Shown here: positions 1 through 13,729 of the stretch, piece after piece
Numbering within the stretch: the stretch's first letter is position 1
How the letters are laid out: each line of letters starts with the position of its first letter
Position numbers and translations under genes: made by a program
The notes under the pieces: generated by a model
Databases searched by the model: none
What the model saw: the letters and a program-made list of their open reading frames with translations, nothing else
Told to the model about the DNA's origin: nothing
NCBI RefSeq assembly: GCF_040436345.1
Contig: NC_133221.1
Location: 28,688,008-28,752,007 of the forward strand
Direction of reading: 5' to 3'
DNA: 64,000 nt
From: Pagrus major
Taxonomy: Eukaryota > Chordata > Actinopteri > Spariformes > Sparidae

Positions 1-1677
1 AAAATAGTGTTGGGCTTATTTTTCTTATGGGAGAGAAAGCTGGAGCGATTTCTGTTGTTTATTAGTGTAACTTGATGTTCGTGTGGTAATCGGCTTATTT
101 TGCTTTGCTCCAGGTACTGACAGTCTACAGAAAACTCCTTCAAATAATAAGTGATTAAATATGACTGTAAAGGAAAAAATCCTAACCTATCCTTTTCTAA
201 CGACCTTGAATGAACCGTTTGGCCATTTCTATTGGTAGTTATCATTCCTTTACGTTAGGTTTTGTGATATCTACAACACAGAAACTTTTCACGCTAAGAG
301 TCTGATAATATTCTGTTTAAACTGCATCGAGGAGCTTTATCACATCTCCTGATCTCAGCATTGAACACGATCACTAACTTGAAAAATAAAGCTCAGAGGA
401 GTACAACATGTTCTCACTCTACGATTCAAACAGACGCTCTACCAACCGCTCTAATATCAGTTTTGCATGTGCAGGGCACCACAGTCAACATGAAAATTAT
501 AAATTATGCAACGTTGGGTTGACTTTCAAAATCAAATTTGCTGAGAATCATTTTACATTTTATGAGTTTTAGGCGTCCAGGAAAGGAAAAAGTCAGGTGA
601 CCTCCGTCGTCAAAAGAAACGGTTTGATTAGGTTAGGGTGCCAAAACTACTTGGTTAGGTTTAGGAAAATAATGTAGCTTGGGTTAGAGAGGTGTGTTAG
701 TAACGTGAGTTATGTTATGTGGGTTATGTAATTTACGTAATGTAAGTTAAAAAGAAGTCAATGTTGACTATAGAGGCGAAGTCCCTCCCCCTCCGTTGGA
801 CCACCATGGAACCTTATTTCAGAAAAAGTATGTATAGTAGTGAATGACGAGGGACAAATCATTTTTGATCCCATTTGAATTGTGCCATGAATCACACAGA
901 CAATGTTAAAAGATCATTTTTCAACTTAAGAAAGTTGCAGTTTGTCATGAAAACTTTTAAGTATAACATATATATCATATAAGACAAAGTGAAAGTACGT
1001 AATTAGAACAACACACTCAACAGTTGCAGAAGTGATGTTGTTTCATTTAAAGCTCACCAAAACCCATAATTGAAACCTTGTATAGCCAGTCCCCCATATT
1101 AGCTCTGCTTTTACATAACTGCAGCTTTATGAAAAACCTTTTGGATTTGCAAAGCTACAGTATCTTTTAAAATTGACAAACATCATGTGAGTAATTTATG
1201 GCACAATACAAATGGGATCCCCAGACTACTGTACAAATTATTTTCCTAAATTACGTCCCGTGGGTCACACCAGAAGGAGTTGGATTTCGCCTCTCTATCG
1301 GTTTCTCACCACTAATAAACAACAACAAAGTCTAGTGCCCGATCCATCCAACTACACCAACCTCCTCCCTACGCAGACTTTGTACTCTTTATACTACATA
1401 TATATAAATACGTATCAGACTTTGACGTCACATCAGAGCATAACGCTAGAAGGGTGCCGACAGCTTTAAGCGATGACCAAGGCTTATTTGGCGTGTTGAG
1501 AGAGTTAATGGAATATTAGGAGAATGACCTTCAAAATAAGACTCCGAATGTAATGAGAATTTCCATACTGTATCATGATGACTTGTGTGGCGACTACCAC
1601 TGGCACTGTTAAGTCTTGAATGTCTCTGGTGTGTCTGTTTCCGCATCCACGTGACCAAAGACCAAACATCCACTCGC
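1..1677. other. Intronic sequence of the arhgap4-like gene, nothing further recognised
   Basis: This stretch lies downstream of the third visible exon of the minus-strand F-BAR gene and should be intron 3. I found no continuation of the F-BAR domain on the minus strand. It is AT-rich, and the small reading frames in it show no recognisable family. Confidence 0.5.
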
Positions 1678-4600
1678 CTTTTTGTGCAGACGGTGTGTAT
1701 CCTCCGTACTGTATGTCAACCTCTGTGTGAGTGTGTTGCAGCAGGTGTCACCCAGTGCTGCATGTTCCCGGCTCTCCAGACGAGTCTGAGTCAGCAAAAC
1801 GGACCAGACCTGACACACAGACTGACCCCACTGCTCCTTCCTGGAGAAAAACAGACATGTTTACTTAGAAATGGCCTCAGGAAACACTTCACAATCAGCA
1901 GAGAAATAGAAAAAGACACGTGTGCCCTCCCACACTCTATACACACTTACTTCTTAGTCTTGTGGGTGAATCTCTCGGTGAGTTTGTCGAGGGCTCGCGC
2001 ATATTCAGCCTCGATGTCGCCTCGACGCCGGAGAAACTCAGAGAGGTCTGAGAGCTGCTGCTGTTTCACCTCCACCTGAGAGTCTAAAATCTTGATCTGG
2101 TCGGTCAGTTGAGCCCGCAGGTCTGACACACACAGAGGCAGACAGAGATGGACAGACACAGAGAGAGAGACAGACAGGGAGAGGAGGAGGAAGACAGTAA
2201 TTTAAGTCAACACATGTTTATAACCCTGGACACATACCAACGTAGGCAAACAGAGAGAGTGGCATGAGAACACATACACAGAAATGAATGAACACAGTGA
2301 TCAGATTTTCTTTTGTTCAAGAGGTGAACTCCATATGTTCCCAGATTTATGATTTAGAAGAAGACTTCTTTTTTATTTGTCTATTCACAGTTGAGGTCTT
2401 CACTTGATATGGTGTCTCACAACACATAGAAATACACACTCATCCAACATTTACCCATTTTATCATGTTGTAACTGTGTGCTGCCAAAAAAGGATTAAAA
2501 CAAAACCTGGTACAGTTTGGAGTAAGGAAATACTACCTTTTAGTACTAAATGTAGCGGTATGTGCATCTCTTGTACTGTATATGTTTCACATGCATACAC
2601 TGTGCTGTAGAGCAGTCCTTATGTTGTAACCCAGGGAGAGGTTTTATCTTCTGTCTTTACAAGTGTTGGGGGTAACGAGCTACAAAGGTAACAAGTTACA
2701 GTAATGCATTACTTTAACCAGTAACAGATTAATTGAATGAATTTCTAATAAGATTATAAAATGGCCGTGTCTAGTTAAGTGTACCACCCAAAATTAAGTG
2801 TTTATTTATGTTTTTTAATGAATTTATACACAACACACCATTTCTGCCTGTGTGGCAACAGATACATCTCCTCGAAGAAGAAGCATGTTGGCAAATGGCT
2901 GCAGAGTCAGATGCTGCATTCATATGCTCCACTGATGGTCCTATTTCCTAAGTTTGGGAAGTCGTTCTTCCTGCTTCAGTGTGTTCATGTGCGTCATGTT
3001 GGAATGTGGGAGCACCATGGACGCCAAAAAGAAGTTGTTTTGCATTTCATTGCTCAGAGCGTTTAAACAACAACTGTTTCCAGTTTTTGAGTGACAAGGA
3101 AGCAAATAGGAAACGATACATATGTTTACTATGTGAGAGTCTATGTTTTTTCTTTTTGTGTTTATCAGTGAAAAGGACAAAAACGTGACGGTCAAGTCCA
3201 ATCTATGTATTATATATACATACATATGTACGATTATTAATGTTATTATTACAAAACCCCCGACCTCTGGATTTGTATGAACTGCAATTAACTTGAGCTT
3301 CTGTGCTTTGATCACCCGCTATGAAACAATATTACCCTCTTCCATTTTATAATGTATGCTTAGTCGTACATACGTTTTGGAAGTAACTTGCCCATCACTG
3401 GTCTTTACTGTACTGTAATCCATGTCTCATGTTAAGAAACAGGCCCGTGCATATCACACCTGCTCCTGCTTGCAGATTCATGCATGCACAGGCATACACG
3501 TGAAACTAATCATACGCATTTGTGCATTTGGAAATAACACATGCACACACAATCAGTATATGTCTCTGCTGTACTTTTAGACTAAAGTACTTAATATTGT
3601 CTGGAGACAGCCATGGCTCCTTCAGGAATAGTGCATTCACACATCATGGAATTAATAAGAAATAATGCAATTAGAGAATATATAACAATGTCTTTTCTCA
3701 TCACACATTTCACCTGAATAATGTGAATAATCTAAGCAGCTCCTCCAGGGAGCAAGAATTATAGGTACTACGAGGAGTTTTTAACTGGTTATGAGTCTTA
3801 ATTTAATAGTGATGCCTCAAAATGACCCACATAAGCAAACAAGACCATCATTGAGAAGATGAACTCTTTCTTCATGGTTATTTCTAATGCCTGTCACGGG
3901 TTGAATTTCGACTTATCCAGATCAGATAAGTCATAACATTAACTATATTTTCCAGTGCTGAGGATGAACAGAGGGCCAGGGAAAGAAGCTGCTCTGTAGT
4001 CTGGTGCTCCTAAAACAAAGATTACTTTTCCTCGGCCTCCACAGGGCCCGCCGAATCAACAAACAAATGAAAGTTCCTTGTGGCTGCTTTAATAAAATGC
4101 TGCCCATGCTGCCATTTGAAGGTGGGATTGCCACTGTTTTAATTTGACAACAACAGATACAGTAGATTACTACACACGGCCCAACATAAGCTTGTATTAT
4201 ACGCACAGGCTTGTATGCAAACACAGCTAAGACGGTAGCGACATGGCCCGGTGCTGCACGTTGGTTTGAAAAGGCTAATACAAACATCAGTTTCTCAAAT
4301 AACACCGCCTTCGCTCTGCGCTCTCCCATCTCTCTCTCTCTCTCCCATCTCTCTCTCTCCCTTCTTTCCTTACCTTCTCCTGGCTCTCCCTCTTTCTTTT
4401 CTTCCTCGCCCACCCTCCCCTCCCCACCCCCGGTCCGCCCGCTCCTTCTTTTCCCTCTTTACTCTTTTTCCTCTGTCTCTGTGTGAGTATACAGCCCGGG
4501 GCAGACTGGATGTGAGGAGACAGCATCACTAATACTGGCTATAAATACACCCTTGTAGTACAGTACAGAGAGCCATCCAACCACGCCATTCCCCCCTTAA

Positions 4601-5097
4601 AAACACAGCATTTAACACACACACAGACACCGTTGTTGTCGCGTGAAAATCTTGTAACACGTAATCGGTTTTGTTCATGTTGTTACTTTCATTAAAACAC
4701 TCTGTGTTCCTATTGGCCTTCAGAGACCCTGTATGGACTGTCATCAAGCGTTGTTAAAAAAACAAAAAGCAGTAACCAAAGGTGATTTAATGAGTTTGTG
4801 CCAACATATGTTGGCACATAAATGTACACATATGCATAAATATATTCTGCCGCAGTCTATGTCTGGATGACTGTGCAGAGCAACTGCACACATTCATGCA
4901 TGAATGCACACGTGCAGTCTTATATGCATTCATGCGTGCAGGTAAGAGCACATGCATAAACAGAAGTGCAAAAAAGGGCTCAGACCTACACAGGGACTAA
5001 CACATATGCACATCCACACTGCCTTACCTTTCATCTGCGATTCGTACTCGGCCAGACTCCCCTTCTCCCTCCTCAGCTTTCCATGTGATGTCATCAT
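1678..5097 (-). CDS. arhgap4: Rho GTPase-activating protein 4-like (srGAP family), first three coding exons, gene continues off left edge
   Basis: Exons, read on the minus strand: 5097-5028 (ATG pair at 5097/5094), 2122-1951 and 1840-1678. Phases join cleanly (G|AC, AA|G). The start HGKLRREKG followed by LAEYESQMK resembles the ARHGAP4 N-terminus more closely than srGAP1-3. It continues into an F-BAR first helix (LRAQLTDQIK, then EAEYARALDKLTERF) and the next helix (TQTRLESREH, HRLHKK). In this family the F-BAR domain bends membranes and is followed by RhoGAP and SH3 domains; those would lie left of base 1 and are not seen. The acceptors of exons 2 and 3 end in CAG. The third donor is not GT: the phase-consistent end is AAG|GCGAGT, a GC-AG type site. 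Intron 1 is about 2.9 kb and holds a miniature transposon. Family is secure; the choice of arhgap4 over another srGAP paralogue is likely. Confidence 0.85.
2662..3399. mobile_element. Miniature DNA transposon with imperfect terminal inverted repeats
   Basis: The left end reads AGTGTTGGGGGTAACGAG and the right end, read on the other strand, reads AGTGATGGGCAAGTTACT. This terminal pattern (AGTGTTGGG followed by a GTTAC-type stretch) is common in teleost non-autonomous elements. The element is about 740 bp, has no intact transposase and sits in intron 1 of the arhgap4-like gene. Exact ends and superfamily are uncertain. Confidence 0.45.
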
Positions 5098-5394
5098 CTT
5101 TGACCCCTTGACTCTCGTCTGTCACGGAGACCTTCCTTCCTGAACTCTGATTCTTCTCGTAGCCTCGCAGTCTCCCCTCCCGAAACCTTTCAACCTCAGC
5201 GCCCTCTCCGGCTCAGTAGTCCGTGACCTTTCACCCCTGTCCCCTTGGCCTTTGCTGCTCTACAGATGCATGCAGCGCATCCGCATCAGTGTCGATCGGC
5301 TGCGCTCGACTGGGGTGTCAGTCTTGCTGAAGTGTCCGTGGAATCCCCTGGGTTGCTGATATGAAAGCTGATCCATAGGTGAGCTGGCCTGAGC

Positions 5395-5700
5395 AGCAAA
5401 GAGAGGGAAAAAAGAGGGAAGATAAGAAGTGGATATGGATGACAAGAGGCAGCAGGGGGCAAGAAAGAGAGATTTATCGAGAACAGAATGAGAAAATGAG
5501 AGAGCCAAAGGAAGAGGACAAATGAGGCTAGGGCGACGAGACAGAAAGGGACAGTGACACCAGAGAAGGGAGATTTAATAAGAGGGACAGCGGGGATGGG
5601 GGGGGCAGTGCGCAGAATGGACAGTAAGAGGGCAGAGTGATGAGGATGTGAGGAGGGATGGAGGATGGGGGATGGGAAGATGAGAGGTGATGAGTAACAG
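5395..5700 (+). repeat. Polypurine (GA-rich) tract
   Basis: About 300 bases are strongly biased to A and G on the plus strand (GAGAGGGAAAAAAGAGGG and similar), with only scattered pyrimidines. The long open frames on its complementary strand (rich in S, L, P, F) are explained by this composition, not by a protein. Confidence 0.7.
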
Positions 5701-5983
5701 TAGTAATGAAGGACACTCAGTGCCTTGAGGTTAGACATTGGGGATGTCTACAGTATAAAGGTAATGGTCAAATACACAAGAAAATGTCTCCAATTATTGT
5801 TTTTACACGTCCTGCACAAGCTGAATAAGATTTCTAAAAGTAAACGGTTATACTTTTGAAAGCTAGAGTCACAGGAGGATGTAGTAAGTACTCTCTGGGG
5901 ACCCACCTGAAACTGGCCTGTGATTGTTTCAACTCGTGGTTTGCTGATACAACAATGTCTCACAGTTGCTCTGTGGGTTACCA

Positions 5984-6760
5984 CTGTTGTTTACAGATGT
6001 TAGTGGGAAAGTACACCAATTTCACAAATCAAAGTCAGTTTACTCATCATGAGAAGTACTTCTCAGCCTGGGAGAGGCAGTTGTCTTTTGTGGCTCTGGA
6101 GGAGTTTTGACAAATGAGAAAAATAACCCTGCTGATGTCATCCGGGTTATCTTAATGGAGTTGAAAAGTGGGAGGAGTCACTTGTGACAGAGACATTTTT
6201 TCCCACTCTAAATTCCCATTTTGAATTGCTAATGTAATGTTTTCCGTGGGTTAGGGTTGGTCAACATAGAAACCAAGGTTGTTCTGATACGGTCTCAAAT
6301 GCTGGAATCGGATTCACCAATCCACTCAAAAGTGTGGGGTCACTTAGAGATGTCCTTTATTTTCAAAGAAAAGCAACATTATGTAACTTTTTACCTTAAA
6401 AAAAAGCTTCAAAATCATTTTGACGGTTCAGTGTCCTGTAATAGGGTGAATGGTGTCTCTGTCTCAGCCACTCCGCTACCCTCAGAGGATAGGATCACAG
6501 CCTTAGGTACAAGAAACAAGTTTTCAAGACTTAACATTGTTATGACTGAATGAGTTTTGTTTGTAGTTTGCACCTACATTACGTCTGGCAAATTGTTACA
6601 GACCTGCGATTTCTGTGTTGCACTCTGTGGGGGACACCAAATCATTAAAAATGCCCTAAACACTAGAGCATTTATGTTACCACAGCTGAAACCACAGCTG
6701 ACGGTTGTGCTAATTGAAGAAGCTACGTATACATGTATGTATGTCATATAATAATCAATC
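5984..6760. repeat. Dispersed repeat fragments related to those at 10.0-12.3 kb
   Basis: The stretch CAAAGTCAGTTTACTCATCA with GAGAAGTACTTCTCAGCCTG recurs in altered form at 10.0 kb (AAGGTCAGATTACTCGTC, GAGAAGTACTACTCAGACTG). The stretch TTACAGACCTGCGATTTCTG with GGGGGACACCAAATC recurs at 12.24 kb (TTACAGACCTCAGATTTGTA, GGGGGCGCCAAATC). This indicates at least two related interspersed repeats. The family name is unknown to me. Confidence 0.45.
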
Positions 6761-7311
6761 AGTCTACCAGTCTACGTAATTTCATAGCAGATGGATCAAA
6801 ATACTAAAATACCCATGAGCCTCAGCCACAACCTAAATTTGTTTCAATTAAGGTGCAGATTGTGTTTTAAGTCTTCCGAGCAGTGTAATCTTTGACTTCC
6901 ACCAGCCATCATTTTCACCGCTGTGATGTTGGGAATGTCTCTGACTGAAATCGCCCTGGGAGCTGTAGTTTTCATCTCGGCAGTCTTGTACCTTCTACTT
7001 TTGTAACCCATTTTCAGATTTTTTTACTGACTGTGTTCAGACAGAACTCATTGCGAATTTTGAGGCAGCACAACTGCAAACAAAATCAACTGAAATATGC
7101 AATTAGACAAGAATTCACAGGGGGCAGCGTGTATTGATGTACTGATGTGAAGGCACATTCATGCAAGTTAAACTTCAGTGCAAAGCTTCCTTTTTAGTTT
7201 ATATTCATTATATATAAAGATACAGAGATGAAAAAGGGAAAAGGAGAGTCCAGAGAGAACTAAAAGAAAGAAGTTTCTGATGTGTCTTGAGGTCAGTCAG
7301 AGGCTGAGCTG

Positions 7312-7312
<1 letters not shown>

Positions 7313-7344
<32 letters not shown>
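7313..7344. repeat. (CA)n microsatellite
   Basis: Sixteen uninterrupted CA/AC units. Confidence 0.95.
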
Positions 7345-7346
<2 letters not shown>

Positions 7347-9970
7347 CTGTTGCCAGCTAGCTTACAGCTAACACCAGAAGAATTGGTACACTGGATATTC
7401 GGGGTGAATCCAGTCAAATCAAAGTCTGCCCAAATGGCCAAGTGGTCAAATTTGTGCAAGGGTTTAATTTCAATCCAAACTATGGAAGTGCTCCAACTGT
7501 GATTATGTAACATTGTCTCTGGAGGAACTGAACAGGACTTTTACTCGAAAACCAAAATAGTTCCTCTCACTTTGCAGTTCTATTGGGCATACATACTTAC
7601 AGAAAGTAACCATGCATGGAAAGTGGGGGAATCCATTTATGAGACATGGTTGTTTACCAGGCAGGAAGGGTGTAATGAAAAGACGCATTGACATGGGTTA
7701 TGGGAAGTGTTGGAATCAGCAGCTTTGGAACAAACCCAAGGACAACAAATCTGGATATCTAGCATTGATTTTGACGTTTATTTTTTAGATTTGTTCGTCG
7801 CTAGTCTACCAGTTTAATAACACTGCAATACTTAATCACTGGAGGAACCCTTTAAAGGCAGATTATATGTTGCTTTAAATGACTAGAACTGCTGGATGCT
7901 GCTGAATGAGAGAGCCAGCTAGCTTACATTTTATCAAATTAGTCCTGCATGCACATGACTAAAAGCTTACATTGCAGTACACACAGGCATTTGCATGGAT
8001 GTTTATTAGTCAGCGTAAACCATACTGACAAGATGAGTTCATGCGCACATTATGTCTTGCACACACAGACAGAGGCAACTTCACTTCCCACATCCTGTGT
8101 CAGTTTCTCAACAGGTTTCAGTCTTCTGCAATGAGTGCCAACATGTGCCGCTGTCACTGGAGACACTGTTACTCAATCAGCCTCAAGTAATTCTTTAGTT
8201 TGGTTAAAACCTTAAACAGTAATTGAAGCAAAATATAGGCAGTGCAATAAACTAAACTGATTTAATGTGGCCTAACAGTGACCTGGTTTCATGTGGTCGC
8301 CTGTGACCTACAGTACCCTGCGAAAGCTCTTGCAAATCGAGGTTTGAAGATCTGACATGTCGCGTGTTATCAGTGTTATCATCACTAAAGCCTATCACTC
8401 AGAAGTTAAGAAGTGCTGTTCGATTTGCACTCTCATTTCCCCTCCCAAAACTGTGTGTTGGACATGATCCAGACACATTGCAGTGGAGGTTTCAGACAGA
8501 ACTAGAGAGTAAATGGAGAAGTGCAGCGAACAAATGCAGAGATTTCTGCAAATGAGACTGCGAGGGCCCCGAGACCTCGGAGGCTCCGGAGGCCTTCATC
8601 AGCGAGCGACCTTAATCTGCGCAGAACAAAGCCAATGTAAATGATCTGAGAAAGAGAGAGGGGGGGCTGTGAGCGATCTAGCCAAAGAGCAGGAGAGAGA
8701 GAACACAATTGACTCGGAGGGGGTGTAAAAGAGGACAGTAAGGGCAAAGAGATGGAGGTTATCGGGGAACAGTGTTTCATACTTAAAGTCAAGGTCACTG
8801 AAAGAAGGAGGAGGTCATGTGCTACACGTAATGAATATAAAGTAGATTGAAGACAAGAGAGGATACATGTGGTACAGTGTGATAGATCCTTATTGCTGCT
8901 GAGGGGATTTTCTGCTAATTTCCTTTGAAGAAAAAAACTCAGCGGAAGTAATACAAATGCCTTACTGTGTTTGCTGTTACGGCCAATACTGTATGGGGAT
9001 TTCCTGACATTGCCGCGATGGCCAACCACACTGTGCTGGATTGACCCTGTTACTGTACATCTTGTGTTATCTTGTGTCGTCCAATTTTTTCAATCTTTAC
9101 AGCTGCATTGTTTCTCGACAGCTGCCTCCCATGAGTATAAAATCATCCCTGATCCCTGTGAACCTGAGACAAAGCCAAAACATTGCTAATGCAGTGTAAA
9201 ATGTCAAGAAGAATACACACGGGTGTCAACAGGACTCTGCTAGATGATCTCACTTCCTGAAAATGACAACTTTTGGGAAATTTGAGGTTTCAGCTGTAAG
9301 AGCGCACACAGGCGCTGAAGTGGCATCTTTATCATCGCAGTATGATCGGAGATAAGCACTGAAATGTTAAAGGGGTGCATGAGAGCGCTGAACATGAGCA
9401 TATGCTAATTTGTGCTGTCAGATGTGTCACAGCTGTATGTTGACTCCTCCGAACAGGAGTCAGGTAGAGTCACGTGTGACACTCATCAGTCTGACAGACT
9501 GATTGGAGAGGCTCTTAAAGACACAAACACGATTGGGAGAAGACACATGTTGCAAATTATGCTGCAAGAAGGGGACTGGGAGAAAAACAACAGTTGGAAG
9601 AATAGAGTAGAGTAGAACAAAATGGCTTTAAAGATAAAGCATACCAAAAAATAAAAGCATTTACGAGTAATTCATACTGTTTGTGCACCGTGTTACCCTA
9701 CCTAACATGAGGCGTGATGGAATTAGATCAAATAACCAACGGCAGACACAACATGTGCAAAGTTGGAGCTTACAGCAGCTTCTGTCCTGCAGACCTCATC
9801 ATGACCTGAAATGGCTTCATCAGGAGATTAAAATGTGTTTCAGTTAACAGTATAGTAACAGCTGCAGGACTCTGTCATGCATTTTATTTTCTTAAATGAT
9901 GTTATCTGTATGGACATACAGAGTCTGGCAACAATGGTGCAGGTTCTTACAGTGAAAGATTGATTAATTA

Positions 9971-12345
9971 AAGGGGCATTCCACCTATTTGACACATCAA
10001 GGTCAGATTACTCGTCTTGAGAAGTACTACTCAGACTGTGATAATCGTTAAATAATGTTGTCTTTGGCTCCCACAATAACCCTCATGAGTTTGAGGCTAA
10101 AAGTAAGGATATCTTGGCCTCTGCTGCATCGATTTTGACCAGTTTTTTTTTAATGTGCTAAAAGAACACCTTCATGCTCATGTCATTGCTCAACAGTGAA
10201 CTGAGTGTATCCGTTTGCAACTAATGAATGTGAGCATTGTGTTTCAAGGTCCGGCTACTGCAACTGGCAATTCCGACCTATCTACTGGTACTGCTAAAGC
10301 CACTTTATATTCATATGTGAAGGGTTTTAATTAACTGATCAGTACAGATTCCAACAGAAAAACAAGTTGAAGCATCTTAGAGTCTTAGATCTGTGAGTGA
10401 ATGAATGACCACAAGAAATGATCAAACAATGGTAAGACCATGAGCTAACAACAGCAAAGCTCCTGAAAACTGTATCAGGGATGTAACTAAGAGATGAACA
10501 GCAGCAACTGCAGCCATGAATAACTATTACAGGGTAATTCTAACTATAAATCAACAGCCTAACAAGAAAAGTTATATAGCCATATAGTGAACTGACTCAG
10601 GAATGTTAGTTACACAGCAATATCTATGTTAAGTTGGCTAAAATGAGCAATTTTGGGCTACTGGTCAAACCAGACCAAGTTAGGCCATAGCAGCAAAATC
10701 CCTGACTGTGCATATTTGAGCGCTGATGAATTTAACTTTTCATTAGTAAGAGGAAGAAAGTGTTATTACAAAGTCTGTACTATGTAAAGCCTGTACTTTC
10801 TCACAGTAATGCTTCTGCAAAAAACTTGATCTACTTTGAACCCCTGGACACTAACTGACATGTCAGCTCAGCTCATTCATTGGCTGCTAGATTGCAAAGC
10901 AAACGTGAAAGCAGCTCATTCAGCCAACCTGATGGCACTACAACAGGTAAAGCGCCCTCATGCTGGCTCTGGCCCCAGGTTTCATTAGAACGTGTCATGG
11001 GATTTAGGGCGATGCAAGATTAGCTATGCAAAGCAGCAAAAATCCAAATTCATCATGTCACTGACAAAGTTTGCTTCTTGCCTGTCTACACCACTCTATA
11101 TCCTTCCTTAACTGCTGCTGCTGCATAGCAAACAGGAAACCATATCGTAGTATGCTACCACAGGGTTTTACTCTCATGCCATCTGTAGAGAATTACTTTG
11201 TACCTGCAAATCTCACTCAAAGTTTTCAGCAGCAGCTTAATCCTGGTTCTCATCGCTGCCAAAACACAGGCCACAGGGACGAGTAGTTTGAAGGTGGCAG
11301 TGGAGAGCTGAGGCTACATAATGCATTACATAAAAGACAGAGTGGCCACCAAAGCACTGTACAGGGTGTGCATTTACAATAAAAAGAGGGGAATTTAAGA
11401 GGCTTTGGCAATGTAGCTTGGTATATTTTACACACAGTATAAGGTGCCTTTCAGATTCTGGCATGGTGTCTAATTGCAATAGCACTGAGGACAATTTGGC
11501 ATCAGACAGGACTACAAAATTAAAGCCAAAGGGCACAGAACAAATCCCACTGCTGTCTACACATCTCAGGTCCTGCCATGAGTTTTTATGTAGAGGATCA
11601 TTTACAAGTAATGTTTGTGGAATGCATACCTGTACGTCCTGGCAGCAAAAAGCTGTATAAAAAAGTTAAATGAAAACAGTTTGGGACAGTTGGGTACTGT
11701 GAGGGCTGAGAAGCCGTCAGGTTGGCCACATCCGCTCCTCAGAAGCTGCTGAAACGTTGACTTCTACACCAGCATTTCCTTCAAACCTCTTGTGTCAGAG
11801 CTCATAAGAGGTCAGTTTAGATTTGGTTCAACTGTCAGTTTTGATCCCAGGTTCGACCATACTACTACTCTTCTACTGTACTTGTATGAGTCAGAAATAC
11901 TGTACTGTATGAGTAAGATTTTTGAAATACTGGTACTTTACTTCCCACTTTACCAAGCACAACATATGCAAACAAAAGGTTCCTGTTCTCGTGTTGAATT
12001 TTCCGAATAATCTGATGATAAGTGAAACTTGTAATTTTTCTGAACCCAGACTCAAAAACAGGATGAAGTAGTACTTTAGACTTCTACTGCACTACACTTT
12101 GGAGGCAACATTTATCTGACAGCTTTGGTTCCATGTTACTTTGCAGATTCCGATTGCATTAAAGTGATGCTTTCATATTAAAGCAACAATAATTATAATA
12201 AAATAATATAACATATGTTGTGATGAGATGGGCCATTGTTACAGACCTCAGATTTGTATTTATGACAGTGGTGTTGCGCTCAGAAACTCTGGGGGCGCCA
12301 AATCGCACAAAATGCCAATTTCTACATAACAGTGCTTTAAAGTAT
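9971..12345. repeat. Region carrying diverged copies of the 6.0-6.7 kb repeats
   Basis: About 10.0-10.1 kb matches the piece near 6.02 kb, and about 12.24-12.34 kb matches the piece near 6.59-6.67 kb, in the same order and orientation but farther apart. The sequence between holds nothing I recognise. Confidence 0.4.
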
Positions 12346-12617
12346 ATTCTGAATACTGAATAATAAATGATACTTAGGTACTTTTACTTAAGTCAAATTT
12401 GGAATGCATGACTCTTACATCTAACAGAGTATTATCGTATTCCTACCCCCCATGTTTCCATGTGGTATTATTGTTGGAGTAGCAACAACCAACAACTCAG
12501 GACAAAATAATTCAAATAAGCTTATTCATTCATTTAGTCTGTAATGGAGATGTAAAAGCAGATAGAAATGGTGCCAGGCTTCTAGCTTGACTAGATCACT
12601 AATATTGTAAATATTAA

Positions 12618-12665
12618 AATTCTGAGTTTGAATTTCTTCTCCAAAACTATACAGCGCCCGTTTAA
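12618..12665. repeat. Terminus of the 35.1-35.4 kb miniature element, opposite orientation
   Basis: The stretch around GAGTTTGAATTTCTTCTCC then AAAACTATACAGCGCCC is the reverse complement of the left end of the element at 35121, with a few changes. Only this end is recognised. Confidence 0.5.
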
Positions 12666-13729
12666 TGTTACATTTTCAGTGATATTGCCCACCACAGCTC
12701 ACAGGTGAACTTCATGCACCTTATGCACGTGCAAGTAAAGAAAATGCATGTGAAATACATCATTTATTGTGCTTCCCTCACTAGTACGAAGAGATTTCTG
12801 CGTGTTTTGTTCATGTAAAGAAAAAAAAACAACAACTAGTTTCTTAGCTGTTTAGTTGCGGTCCAATCACAATGGTCGACCATCATTTTACACCACACTG
12901 CGGTCGCTTTTATGAGGGTAACAGTAAACAACAGTATTTCAACCTGTGAGCTGCATTTCTAGGATTAAAATCAATGTGGACAGTCAACAGAGGAGTCATG
13001 ATCTGAGCACAACCGTACTGTATGTTTAAGAAATTACACCTGATGCTGAAACTGCTCCTCCTTACCTACATGTAGAGCCAGGTAAACTTCAATGCATGCA
13101 GATAAAAAACCTGACCATTTCTGAGGAAAAGCTGCTGTGTTACATTACCATCACAATCTTTGTTGTCGCACTGTAAACGGCAGCACAAAGGAGATGCTAC
13201 TTTGCAGATCCCTCTAAAAAGGATGTTTAAACCATTTGCTTATCTTTATTATATAATACCATAATGTGAATAAGCTGTCAAAACAGTGTAGGTGATAAAC
13301 AGAGGAGGGGAGGAGGAATAAAGGCTCTACAGCTCTAACAGCACAGGAGTGTTGAGTTATATTTACAATGGCCGTAAATCACCCCATATGGTCAAGGCTC
13401 CACACAATGGCCACATAAACACCTCAGCGTGATTACACAGGCATGTTTAGACACACGCACACACATACAAACCCACACGCAGAGCATCAACACTGAGAAT
13501 GGTGCACACATATTACATAATTGATATCCCTGACAGGAGTCTACATCCATTTGTCCACTTAGACAATCCCAAGTGGATACAGTGTCCCTTTAAAACACTA
13601 AACTATATATAAATACACAGTCAGTTTAGTCACACAAGCATGCACGCACTTTCACACATGCACACATGCAAACACACAGGTTGTTATGGGATTGAGAAGC
13701 AGCGTGACAGCCGTACATACCTCACTTTG

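Noticed and set aside
8502..9029. 175-codon minus-strand frame next to a GC-rich patch
   Set aside because: Rich in Ser/Leu from purine-rich DNA, with no domain, no plausible splice partners and no recognised family.
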